In this document: in pieces, positions 56,199 to 64,000 of the stretch
Numbering within the stretch: the first letter of the stretch is position 1
Layout of the letters: every line of letters starts with the position of its first letter
Origin: Reyranella sp. CPCC 100927
GTDB lineage: Bacteria > Pseudomonadota > Alphaproteobacteria > Reyranellales > Reyranellaceae
DNA: 64,000 bases
Reading direction: 5' to 3'
Assembly (NCBI RefSeq): GCF_007859315.1
Contig: NZ_VOHA01000006.1
Coordinates: forward strand, 1 to 64,000
Notes under the pieces: model-generated
The model's input: only the letters and a program-made list of their open reading frames with translations
Told to the model about the DNA's origin: nothing
Databases searched by the model: none
Position numbers and translations under genes: made by a program

Positions 56199-58415
56199 AT
56201 GCGTTGTGGTGATGGGCGTGGTCGTCAGGTAGTTGCCAACAAAGGTCGAATTTACACAGCAGGGGCATTGAGTACGGCGCTGGCGCTGGCCGCCGCGGTC
56301 GGGGCGGGCCCTGCGGCGCGGGCCCAGCAGCAGGGCGATGGGCCGGCACCCGGCAGCACCACGCTTGATCCGGTCACGGTGCACGGCACCCGGACCGACC
56401 CGGCGCGTGGGCCGGTGCGGGGCTTCGTGGCGCCGCAGAGCGCCGCCGGCACCAAGACCAATACGAAAGTGCTGGAGACGCCGCAGTCGATCTCGGTCAT
56501 CACGCGCGACCAGCTCGACGCCCAGGGCGCGCAGACCATCACCCAGGCGATGCGCTACAGCGCCGGCGTCGGCGCCGATCTCTACGGTACCGACGGGCGC
56601 TCGGACTGGTTCGTGATCCGCGGCTTCGGCGCCGACGTCTATGTCGATGGCCTGCGCCTGCCCAAGGTCAACAACACGTCGGCCAGCGGCGGCTTCGCCA
56701 ATTTCCGCGTCGAGCCCTATGCGCTGGAGCGCATCGAGGTGCTGCGCGGGCCCAGCTCGGTGCTCTACGGCCGCGCCAATCCCGGCGGCGTCGTGAACCT
56801 GGTCAGCAAGGATCCGCCGTCGGAGCCGTTCTACGAGGCCAACGCCCAGGTCGGCACGCGCAGCCGGTTCCAGGGATCGTTCGATGTCGGCGGGCCGGTG
56901 ACGGCCGACAAGACGCTGCTCTACCGCCTGACGGCGCTGGTGCGCGATGCCGATCTGCAGGTCAAGGGCGGTACCGACGATCGCATCGCGATCAATCCGG
57001 CGTTCACCTGGCGGCCCGACGCGCAGACCAGCCTGACGGTTCACGCGATGTACCTGCACGACAGCAACCGGCACACGGTGTCGTTCCTGCCGGCGTCGGG
57101 CACTTTGTTGTCCAACCCGTTTCGCAAGCTGCCGACCAACTTCAACGACGGCCAGCCGGGCTTCGACCGCTACAAGAAGAACGAGGCGATGCTGGGCTAT
57201 CGCTTCTCGCATCAGCTCGACGATGTGTGGACGTTCCGCCAGAACCTGCGCTACGCCCACCTCGATCTCGACTATCGCACGATGTACGGCACCGGATTGC
57301 GCGCTGACCAGCGCACGCTCACGCGCTTCGGCTATCAGGCGCGGCCGTCGCTCGACAGCATCGCGGTCGACAACCAGGCGCAGGCCGCGTTCAGCACCGG
57401 CCCGGTGCGCCACACCGTGCTGATGGGGGTCGACTACCAGTGGCAGCATCTGAAGACGCGGACCTGGGGCACGGCCAGCGTGCCGACGCTGGATATCGTC
57501 AACCCGGACTACAATCAGGTGATTCCCAACCTGCCGGTGACGGGCCGCGGCACCGAAACCCAGCGGCAGCTCGGCATCTATGCCCAGGACCAGATCCGCT
57601 GGGATCGCTGGGCGCTCACCATCGGCGGGCGGCAGGACTGGACGCAGCAGGTCAACCGCAACCGGCTCAACGGCTCGGTGGTGCGCCAGGATCCCGATCA
57701 CTTCAGCTGGCGCGCCGGCCTGGTCTATCTGTCGGCGATCGGGCTTGCGCCCTACATCAGCTATTCGACATCGTTCCAGCCGACATCGGGTACGACGTTC
57801 TCGGGCACGCCGTTCAAGCCCACGACCGGTCGGCAGTATGAAGCCGGCGTCAAGTTCCAGCCCACCGGCTTCAACAGCGCCGTCACGGTGTCGTTCTTTC
57901 ACACCACGCAGCAGAACGTGCTGACCGCCGATCCCGATCCGACGCATCGCGGCTTCAGCGTGCAGACCGGCGCGATCCGTTCCAAGGGCATCGAGGTCGA
58001 GGGCACGCTGAGTCTCACCAACAACCTGCGCATGATCGGCTCGCTGACGCTGCAGGACGTCAAGGTGACCAAGAGCAACGGCGCCGATCTCGGCAAGCGG
58101 CCCTACGCCATCCCCCACACCATGGCATCACTGTGGGCCGACTACGCGCATCCGGTCAGCGACCGGGTGACGGTGGGCGTGGGCGGCGGCGTGCGCTATC
58201 TCGGCCGCACCGCCGGCAGCGTCGACAACAGCCTGATGGTGCCGGGGGTGACGCTGTTCGACGCCATGGCCTATGTGGATGTCGAGCGCTGGCGGCTCTC
58301 GATCAACGCCGCCAACCTGTTCGACAAGGCCTATGTCGCCTACTGCTCGGGCGGCACCGGCTGCAACTACGGCGCGCGGCGCACCGTGATCGCCAACCTG
58401 CGTTACCGGTGGTGA
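56199..58415 (+). CDS. TonB-dependent siderophore receptor
   Basis: The 738-residue outer-membrane receptor has a signal peptide (cleavage near ARA-Q43), a plug beginning TKTNTKVLETPQSISVITR and a barrel ending LRYRW. Unlike the receptor at 47.0 kb it lacks the STN signalling domain, so it is a simple transporter. The plug PSSVLYGRANPGGVVNLVSK is typical of hydroxamate-type receptors. I use the ATG at 56199; a GTG sits one codon upstream. Confidence 0.85.
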   Translation: MRCGDGRGRQVVANKGRIYTAGALSTALALAAAVGAGPAARAQQQGDGPAPGSTTLDPVTVHGTRTDPARGPVRGFVAPQSAAGTKTNTKVLETPQSISVITRDQLDAQGAQTITQAMRYSAGVGADLYGTDGRSDWFVIRGFGADVYVDGLRLPKVNNTSASGGFANFRVEPYALERIEVLRGPSSVLYGRANPGGVVNLVSKDPPSEPFYEANAQVGTRSRFQGSFDVGGPVTADKTLLYRLTALVRDADLQVKGGTDDRIAINPAFTWRPDAQTSLTVHAMYLHDSNRHTVSFLPASGTLLSNPFRKLPTNFNDGQPGFDRYKKNEAMLGYRFSHQLDDVWTFRQNLRYAHLDLDYRTMYGTGLRADQRTLTRFGYQARPSLDSIAVDNQAQAAFSTGPVRHTVLMGVDYQWQHLKTRTWGTASVPTLDIVNPDYNQVIPNLPVTGRGTETQRQLGIYAQDQIRWDRWALTIGGRQDWTQQVNRNRLNGSVVRQDPDHFSWRAGLVYLSAIGLAPYISYSTSFQPTSGTTFSGTPFKPTTGRQYEAGVKFQPTGFNSAVTVSFFHTTQQNVLTADPDPTHRGFSVQTGAIRSKGIEVEGTLSLTNNLRMIGSLTLQDVKVTKSNGADLGKRPYAIPHTMASLWADYAHPVSDRVTVGVGGGVRYLGRTAGSVDNSLMVPGVTLFDAMAYVDVERWRLSINAANLFDKAYVAYCSGGTGCNYGARRTVIANLRYRW

Positions 58416-58421
58416 CGTTTT

Positions 58422-58496
58422 CCTGGGAGCGCGGGCGTCTCGCCCGCATCGGCGTGCAGCGCCGGCATGAGCGGGCGAGACGCCCGCGCTCCCAGG
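58422..58496. repeat. Family B hairpin repeat, full copy
   Basis: Arms CCTGGGAGCGCGGGCGTCTC and GAGACGCCCGCGCTCCCAGG are perfectly complementary over 20 bases. It fills the gap between convergent receptor and gamma-glutamyltransferase genes and may serve as a bidirectional terminator. Confidence 0.9.
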
Positions 58497-58499
58497 AAA

Positions 58500-60104
58500 C
58501 TAGAATCCAACCGCGGCGCCGTCACGGCGGCTCTCCGAGGCGCCGAGATAGGGGCCGCCGTCGGGGTAGCGCCAGATGATCTGGCTGGAGCCGAAATCGA
58601 AGCTGGGCCACGACGTCTTCACCACGGTGTGGCCCAGCGCCTGCAGCGCCTCGGCGGTGGTGCTGGGCATGGTGGGCTCCAGCCACAAATCGCCCGACTC
58701 GTGGATGCGCCAGCGCGGCGCGTCGATGGCAGCCTGCGGGTTCTGGCCGAAGTCGACGATGCGGGAGAGCACCTGCATGTGGCCTTGCGGCTGCATGCCG
58801 CCGCCCATCAGGCCGAAGGTCGCCAGCGGCTTGCCGTCCTTGGTGACGAAGCCGGGGATGATGGTGTGGAACGGCCGCTTGCCCGGCGCCACCACGTTGG
58901 GATGGCCGGGCTGTAGCGTGAAGCCGGCGGCGCGATTCTGCAACGCAATGCCGGTGCCGGGCACCACGACGCCGGAACCGAAACCGGCGTAGTTGGACTG
59001 GATCAGCGAGACCATCATGCCGTGCTCGTCGGCGGTGCCGAGATAGACCGTGCCGCTGAGCTTGGGGATGGTGCCGGGACCGAACTGGCCGGCCTTGCGG
59101 GTGTTGATCAGCTTGGCGCGCGACTTCAGGTACGCCTTGTCGAGCAGCTGCGCCGACGTCACGTCCATGTGCTTGGGGTCGGCGACGTAGCGGTGCACGT
59201 CGGCGAACGCCAGCTTCATCGCTTCGATGCGCAGATGCGCCACCTCCGGCCCGTCGGGCGCGAAGCCGGTGATGTCGAAGTTCTCCAGGATGCCCAGTGC
59301 CATGCAGGCGGCGATGCCCTGACCGTTGGGCGGGATCTCGTGCAGGGTCGTGCCGTGATATGAAAGACCGATGGGATCGACCCAGTCGGCCTGGTGCGCG
59401 GCCAGGTCCGATGCGCGCAGGGCGCCGCCGCCTTCGACGGCGAAGGCTTCCATCTTGGCGGCGAGCGCACCGCGGTAAAACGCTTCGCCCCCGCTTTCGG
59501 CGATCTGGCGCAAGGTCTCGGCCTGGGCCGGGAATTTCCACAGCTCACCCGGCTGCGGTGCGCGGCCGTTGGGGATGAAGGCGGCCGCCCAGCCCGGCTG
59601 GTCCTTCAGGCGCGCGACGGCGCGGTCCCATTGCTGGGCCACCATGAACGACACGCGGAAGCCGTCGGCGGCATGGCGGATCGCCGGCTCGAACAGGTCG
59701 GCGAACGGCAGCTTGCCGTACTGGCGGTGCAGCTCGACCCACAGCGAGACGCAACCCGGCACGCTCACCGAGCCCCAGCCTTCGCCGGGCATCTCGTCGA
59801 GGCCCTGGTAGCGATCGGCTGTCATCAGGGCCGGGGCACGGCCCGAGGCGTTGAGGCCGACCAGCTTGCTGCCGTCCCACAGGATGCAGAAGGCATCGCC
59901 GCCGATGCCGTTCATGGTCGGCTCGACCACGGTGAGCGTGATGGCGGTGGCAATGGCGGCGTCGGCGGCGCTGCCGCCCTTGGCCAGCATGCGCAGGCCG
60001 GCGGTGGCCGCCAGGTGCTGCGACGTGGCCACGACATTGCGGGCGAAAATCGGCAGGCGCGGCGAGGCGTAGGGGAATTGGAAACTGAACGGGGGTGTAT
60101 CCAC
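58500..60104 (-). CDS. ggt: Gamma-glutamyltransferase family protein
   Basis: The 534-residue Ntn-hydrolase would self-cleave before the threonine in LSGTVYLGTADEHG. Substrate-pocket motifs NGIGGDAF, IPPNGQGIA and GLMGGGMQPQGH are present. It cleaves or transfers gamma-glutamyl groups from glutathione-like compounds. There is no clear signal peptide, so it resembles the cytoplasmic YwrD-like branch. I prefer the GTG at 60104 near an AAGGA site; a longer N-terminus starting at 60263 lacks family similarity. Confidence 0.8.
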   Translation of the reverse strand: MDTPPFSFQFPYASPRLPIFARNVVATSQHLAATAGLRMLAKGGSAADAAIATAITLTVVEPTMNGIGGDAFCILWDGSKLVGLNASGRAPALMTADRYQGLDEMPGEGWGSVSVPGCVSLWVELHRQYGKLPFADLFEPAIRHAADGFRVSFMVAQQWDRAVARLKDQPGWAAAFIPNGRAPQPGELWKFPAQAETLRQIAESGGEAFYRGALAAKMEAFAVEGGGALRASDLAAHQADWVDPIGLSYHGTTLHEIPPNGQGIAACMALGILENFDITGFAPDGPEVAHLRIEAMKLAFADVHRYVADPKHMDVTSAQLLDKAYLKSRAKLINTRKAGQFGPGTIPKLSGTVYLGTADEHGMMVSLIQSNYAGFGSGVVVPGTGIALQNRAAGFTLQPGHPNVVAPGKRPFHTIIPGFVTKDGKPLATFGLMGGGMQPQGHMQVLSRIVDFGQNPQAAIDAPRWRIHESGDLWLEPTMPSTTAEALQALGHTVVKTSWPSFDFGSSQIIWRYPDGGPYLGASESRRDGAAVGF

Positions 60105-60306
60105 AGGACGGGATCCTTGCGCTCCAGAGGCGGCGAGACTACCGGCGGCTGTGGCCCAGGGGAAGGGATGGCCGATGCAGGGCCGGACCAGCAGATGTGA
60201 GCCCGCGGCACACCCCAGGAGGCGCGGGCCTGGGGACGACGGCGGGGCGCTGGTCCCTTGCATGTGCTATGACGATCCCGGGGCGCAGCGGGTGGGAGCG
60301 TAGCTG

Positions 60307-60984
60307 ATGAGTAACACGGTCTTGATGGCAATCGCCGGCGTCGTCGTGCTGGTGGCGATCGTGTTGCTGGTCGTCCTGCTGCTGCGCGGCCGTTCGCGCG
60401 CCAAGGTGATCGACAGCCCGGTCCAGGCGGTACCGGCCGGACCGGCGCCTGCGCCGTCGCCCGGCGCCAGCATGACCATGGCCGCCGCCGACTCCGTCGT
60501 GCGGGCGATGGTGGCGCGCGGCGAGAAGATCGAAGCCATCAAGATGGTGCGCGAGATGACGGGCCTGGGGCTGAAGGAGGCCAAGGACTATGTCGAGGCG
60601 CTGCCCAACGCGCCCTCGATGATGACGGTGGCGCGCCAGATGGTGATGGCGTCCAGCGCCGCCGCCGGCGGCAGCGCCAGCGTGCGCACCGAGGCCGCCA
60701 CCCTGGTGGCGCGCGGCCAGGCGCTGGAGGCGATCAAGCTGGTGCGCGAGCGCACCGGCATGGGCCTGAAGGAGGCCAAGGATTATGTCGATGCGCTGGC
60801 CGAGGGCCAGCGCGCCGGCGCCGCCGACCCGCGCCGGCCGCTGGAGGACCCGCGCCTGCGCCCGGCCGTGGCCGCGATGCTGGCCCAGGGCCAGCACGAC
60901 GAGGCGATGCGGCTGATCCAACGCGTCAGCGGCTGCAGCATCGAAGCCGCCCGCCACTACATCGACCAGGTCCGGCGGGGGTAG
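60307..60984 (+). CDS. Membrane protein with three ribosomal L7/L12-type helical repeats
   Basis: The 225-residue protein has one N-terminal transmembrane helix (about residues 6-26), a Pro/Ala linker, then three repeats at about 62-99, 128-164 and 186-222. The first two contain AIK-x-VRE-x-TG-x-GLKEAKDYV, nearly the same as the C-terminal helices of ribosomal protein L7/L12 that contact translation factors; the third is diverged (CSIEAARHYI). The repeats face the cytoplasm if the short N-terminus is outside. No known role; recruitment of EF-Tu/EF-G or ribosomes to the membrane is a speculation. Confidence 0.75.
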   Translation: MSNTVLMAIAGVVVLVAIVLLVVLLLRGRSRAKVIDSPVQAVPAGPAPAPSPGASMTMAAADSVVRAMVARGEKIEAIKMVREMTGLGLKEAKDYVEALPNAPSMMTVARQMVMASSAAAGGSASVRTEAATLVARGQALEAIKLVRERTGMGLKEAKDYVDALAEGQRAGAADPRRPLEDPRLRPAVAAMLAQGQHDEAMRLIQRVSGCSIEAARHYIDQVRRG

Positions 60985-61006
60985 ACTCCCTTCATTTTTT
61001 GGACCG

Positions 61007-61096
61007 CGGGCGTTCACGCCCGCCCGGCGCGTAAGCGCCGACTTCGCTCTGCGCTTCGCTTCGAGCGAGTGCGCGCATGGACGCGCGCGGTCCAAA
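61007..61096. repeat. Inverted repeat, family B relative
   Basis: TTTTGGACCGCG and CGCGGTCCAAAA are the outer arms around GGGCGTTCACGCCC and GGCGCGTAAGCGCC hairpins. It sits between the L7/L12-like gene and fadD, convergent, so termination is a possible role. Confidence 0.7.
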
Positions 61097-61099
61097 AGG

Positions 61100-62827
61100 C
61101 TACTGCGCCGCCACCTGCTTGGCGGCTTCGCGCTTGGCGGCTTCTTCGGCCTTGAGTTCCTTCTTCGACAGCTTGCCCACGGGAGTCTTGGGCAGTTCGC
61201 TGCGGATTTCGAAGGCGACCGGGAACTCGTGCTTGCCGATCTTGCCGTCCAGGTGCTTCTTCAGCTCCTCGAACGTGAGCGTCATGCCGGGCTTCAGCTT
61301 CACGAACACCTTGGGCGCCTCGCCGCGGTATTCGTCGTGGATGCCGATCACGATGCACTCGTCGACCGCGGGGTGCTCGTAGGTCGCTTCCTCGATCACG
61401 CGCGGATAGACGTTGTAGCCCGACGAGATGATCAGGTCCTTGGAGCGGTCGACCAGGTAGACCCAGCCGTCGGCATCCATGTAGCCCATGTCGCCGGTGC
61501 GCAGCCCCTTCCAGTTGCTGGTCGGGTGGGTGAACAGGACCTTGTCGGTCTCGTCCGGCTTCTTCCAGTAACCCTTCATCACCTGCGGGCCGATGATGCA
61601 GACCTCGCCGACATTCTCCTTGCCTGATGGCAGGACTTTGGTGACGTCCTCCAGGTCGCGGATCTCGACGATGGTGCCGGGCATCGGCACGCCGCACGAG
61701 CCGACGCGGCGTACCGTCTTGTCGACCGGGCAGATGCAGCCGGTGGGCGACGTCTCGGTGAGCCCGTAGCCTTCGATCAGGGTGGCGCCGGTCAGCTTCT
61801 CGAACTCGTTCTGTACCTCGACCGGCAGCGGCGCGCCGCCCGACATGCAGATCTTCAGCGACTTCAGATCGAGCGTCTTGGCCAGCGGATGCTTGTTGAT
61901 CGCGGTGTAGAGCGTCGGCACGCCGGGCAGGAAGGTCGGCTTCTTGGTGCCGAGGTCCTTGACGATCATGTCGATGTCGGGCCGCGGATAGAGGATCAGC
62001 TGGTTGCCGTTGCGCAGGGCGCCCAGCATGATTCCCGACAGCGCGTAGATGTGGAACAGCGGCAGCACGCACACGACTTTCTCGGTGCCGGCCGTCGTGT
62101 AGGGCGTGGTCCACGCCTGGCCCTGGCTCATCGCCGCCATGATGCAGCCGTGCGTCAGCATCGCCGCCTTGGGCAGGCCGGTGGTGCCGCCGGTGTATTG
62201 CAGCAGTGCGACCTCGTCCCAGATGTCGTCGCTGATCTTGTGCTTCTGGTAGTTGCCGTCGTTGTTCAGCAGGTCCTTGAACGACATGTGCCAGTCATCG
62301 CGCGGCCACTTGTCGATGTCGGCCTTCTTGGCGAAGGGATAGAGCCAGTTCTTGGGCCACGGCAGGAAGTCGGCGATGCTGCCGACGATCAGCTTCTTCA
62401 GCCGCGTCTTGCCGCGCATGCCGGCCATTTTGGGATAGAGCGCCTTGACGTCGAGCGTGACCAGGATGTCGGTCTCGCTGTCGCTGATCTTGTGCTCCAG
62501 CTCGCGCGCGGCATCGAGCGGGCTGTAGTTCACCACCCGGCCACCGGCCTTGAGAATGCCGAAGAAGGCGATGAGGTAGTGCGGCGTGTTGGGGAGATAC
62601 AGGCCGACATGCACACCGGGCTTCACGCCCAGCTTCTGGAAGCCGGCGGCAGCGCGGTCGGTGGCCTCCTTGTAGTCGCGGAAGGTCATCACCTTGTCGA
62701 GGAAGTCGGTGAACGGCTTGTCGCCGAACTTGGCGCAGCTTTCCTCAAACGCCTCGTGGATGCCCTTGCGCGGCACCTCGAGCTCCCAGCTCACACCCGG
62801 CGGGTAGCTCTTCTCCCAGACGTGCAT
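61100..62827 (-). CDS. fadD: Long-chain fatty acid-CoA ligase
   Basis: This 575-residue enzyme adenylates a fatty acid and joins it to CoA. The ATP loop is YTGGTTGLPKAAMLTH, with IEGYGLTETSP, TGDMGYMDADGW and the catalytic lysine in TPVGKLSKKEL near the C-terminus. The ATG at 62827 has a GGGAGG site; a 96-residue longer reading has no family match. The C-terminus is rich in Lys/Ala/Glu. Confidence 0.9.
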   Translation of the reverse strand: MHVWEKSYPPGVSWELEVPRKGIHEAFEESCAKFGDKPFTDFLDKVMTFRDYKEATDRAAAGFQKLGVKPGVHVGLYLPNTPHYLIAFFGILKAGGRVVNYSPLDAARELEHKISDSETDILVTLDVKALYPKMAGMRGKTRLKKLIVGSIADFLPWPKNWLYPFAKKADIDKWPRDDWHMSFKDLLNNDGNYQKHKISDDIWDEVALLQYTGGTTGLPKAAMLTHGCIMAAMSQGQAWTTPYTTAGTEKVVCVLPLFHIYALSGIMLGALRNGNQLILYPRPDIDMIVKDLGTKKPTFLPGVPTLYTAINKHPLAKTLDLKSLKICMSGGAPLPVEVQNEFEKLTGATLIEGYGLTETSPTGCICPVDKTVRRVGSCGVPMPGTIVEIRDLEDVTKVLPSGKENVGEVCIIGPQVMKGYWKKPDETDKVLFTHPTSNWKGLRTGDMGYMDADGWVYLVDRSKDLIISSGYNVYPRVIEEATYEHPAVDECIVIGIHDEYRGEAPKVFVKLKPGMTLTFEELKKHLDGKIGKHEFPVAFEIRSELPKTPVGKLSKKELKAEEAAKREAAKQVAAQ

Positions 62828-63020
62828 TGATTTCCTCCCATCACCCCTTATGCGCGCCACTATGTGACGCGCCGTTGGCATATACAACTGCGGCGCGCCC
62901 TTGCGCGTTTGCTGCAATCGCTCATGCAGAACATCGTCTTTTTGCCATAAACCCATGGCAAATAACATAAAATCGTAGTACTTAGATATCTGATCGGTCC
63001 CCTCCCGATCGAAGAGGACG

Positions 63021-63743
63021 ATGAACGACCAACGACGACCGGCCATGGTCGCGATGCTGCGCTGGGCCTGCCTGGCGCTCGCAGCAACGCTCACGCTTTC
63101 CGCCTGCGGCACCACCTCCAGTGTGCAGGAGCCACGCCCCAGCGATCCGGTGGCCGCCGTGGCCTGGAACGAATGGCGGCGCGCCGGCGGCGAGGTGCTG
63201 GTCTATGGCGGACCGGGCAGCCACAACGGCGGCGTGAACGAAACGCGCAATCCGCTGGCGTCACGCATCGGCGACTATTGGCGGTTGATCGGCCGGTCGG
63301 AGTGGAACGGCCGCAGCGACAAGCCGTGGTCCGGCATCTTCGTCTCTTGGGTCGTGCACGAGGCCGGTTTTTCCGGGCGCGACTTCCCGGTCAGCGGCCG
63401 GCATGCCGGCTACCTGATGCCGCTGCTGGATGCGCAGCTGGGCGGCCGGCCACGAGGCTACGTGGTGCACGACTGGCGCAGCTACCGGCCCAAGCCGGGC
63501 GACCTGGTGTGCGCCGGCACGCGCTGGTCCGGCCCGCGCGATGCCGCCGCGCTGCGCACCGCCGTCGATCGCGAGGTGGCGCATTGCGACGTGGTCATCG
63601 CCGTACGCGGCAACCAGGTGCGCGCCATCGGTGGCAATGTGCGCGACACCATCACGCTGAGCGTCTATCCGCTGAACGGCGGCGGCACCCTGGGCGAGGT
63701 GCGCGGCCGGCCATGGTTCGCCGTCGCCGAGAAGCGCGGGTAA
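63021..63743 (+). CDS. DUF2272 lipoprotein
   Basis: The 240-residue protein has a lipoprotein signal with lipobox LSAC (Cys28 or so). The mature part has KPWSGIFVSWVVHEAGF, WRSYRPKPGDLVCAG and HCDVVIAV, matching DUF2272 domains that resemble NlpC/P60-like cysteine folds. It would be anchored in a membrane facing the periplasm. Start ATG at 63021 follows GAGGAC. The substrate is unknown. Confidence 0.75.
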   Translation: MNDQRRPAMVAMLRWACLALAATLTLSACGTTSSVQEPRPSDPVAAVAWNEWRRAGGEVLVYGGPGSHNGGVNETRNPLASRIGDYWRLIGRSEWNGRSDKPWSGIFVSWVVHEAGFSGRDFPVSGRHAGYLMPLLDAQLGGRPRGYVVHDWRSYRPKPGDLVCAGTRWSGPRDAAALRTAVDREVAHCDVVIAVRGNQVRAIGGNVRDTITLSVYPLNGGGTLGEVRGRPWFAVAEKRG

Positions 63744-63745
63744 CC

Positions 63746-63973
63746 TCAGTCGCGGCGCACGACGTCGCTGCCGCTGGTGTCCGTGGTGCGCCGGCGATCC
63801 AGCGCGACGGTGTACACCAGCAGGCCGACGCCGCTCAGCGCCAGCGCCGCACCCACGACCCACCACAGCCGGATGCCGGGGACGATGTCGCCCAGCGGCG
63901 CGACGGCTTCACCGGCCAGCGCCATGCCGATGCCCAGGGCCATGTCGATGACGGCGGCGAGGCGCAGCACCAT
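63746..63973 (-). CDS. Small membrane protein, possibly partial
   Basis: This frame encodes 75 residues with two hydrophobic segments (about 5-25 and 35-58) and a charged C-terminus. An in-frame open stretch continues to the window edge at 64000, so the real start may lie outside. No family is recognised. It converges with the DUF2272 lipoprotein gene. Confidence 0.55.
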   Translation of the reverse strand: MVLRLAAVIDMALGIGMALAGEAVAPLGDIVPGIRLWWVVGAALALSGVGLLVYTVALDRRRTTDTSGSDVVRRD

Positions 63974-64000
63974 GCGCTTGGCGCCGTCCGACAGCGGCAG

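Overview
The window is GC-rich, densely coding DNA of a free-living Gram-negative bacterium. Lipoproteins, TonB-dependent receptors, Tat/Sec-exported ABC and Bug/TctC-type binding proteins, and many acyl-CoA enzymes point to an alphaproteobacterium. A Rhodospirillales/Reyranella-like soil or water organism is my guess, but no rRNA or core marker is present to fix the genus. I saw no tRNA, rRNA, CRISPR array, prophage or intact insertion sequence.

Layout. 0.1-4.0 kb: an ABC importer operon of the nitrate/taurate type (binding protein, ATPase, permease) followed by a branched-chain amino-acid-type binding protein. 4.2-6.2 kb: a glutathione S-transferase and an exported hydrolase-like protein with two cysteine repeats. 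6.3-14.5 kb: a catabolic operon that best matches the acyclic terpene (atu) pathway: SDR, carboxyltransferase beta subunit, two acyl-CoA dehydrogenases, enoyl-CoA hydratase, cupin and biotin-carrying alpha subunit. Upstream lies a LiuR-like palindrome, and a second copy sits before an SCP2 gene at 16.07 kb. Two paralogous genes of unknown family lie between the palindromes. 16.4-25.1 kb: CorA, a two-gene unknown module (PDZ-like exported protein plus helical protein), a ParD-like/zeta-type toxin-antitoxin pair, a CGNR regulator divergent from a VOC protein, a PAP2 phosphatase and an aldo/keto reductase.

25.2-30.5 kb: a complete branched-chain 2-oxoacid dehydrogenase operon (E1 alpha, E1 beta, E2, E3). 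It would supply acyl-CoAs to the same kind of chemistry as the 6-14 kb operon. 30.9-33.7 kb: small exported proteins, including one with ten perfect five-residue NG repeats, and a beta-propeller-like protein. 33.1-37.8 kb: a LysR, enoyl-CoA hydratase, CoA-transferase and NTF2-like operon divergent from a TctC-type binding protein. 38.0-45 kb: SDR, PhyH oxygenase, an orphan trpF and a sugar ABC importer operon. 45.2-49.5 kb: a FecI/FecR/FecA-type iron signalling cassette. 49.7-53 kb: a lone DUF4157 protein, an SDR behind a cluster of operator-like palindromes, and an uncharacterised Rossmann-like protein. 53.0-58.4 kb: copA-cueR with a textbook CueR promoter, and a second siderophore receptor behind a Fur-like box. 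58.5-64 kb: gamma-glutamyltransferase, a membrane protein with three ribosomal L7/L12-type helical motifs, fadD, a DUF2272 lipoprotein and a small membrane protein running towards the window edge.

The intergenic spaces are colonised by at least four families of hairpin repeats. One copy provides the stop codon of a gene (38.0 kb) and another sits in frame inside copA (54.04-54.09 kb).
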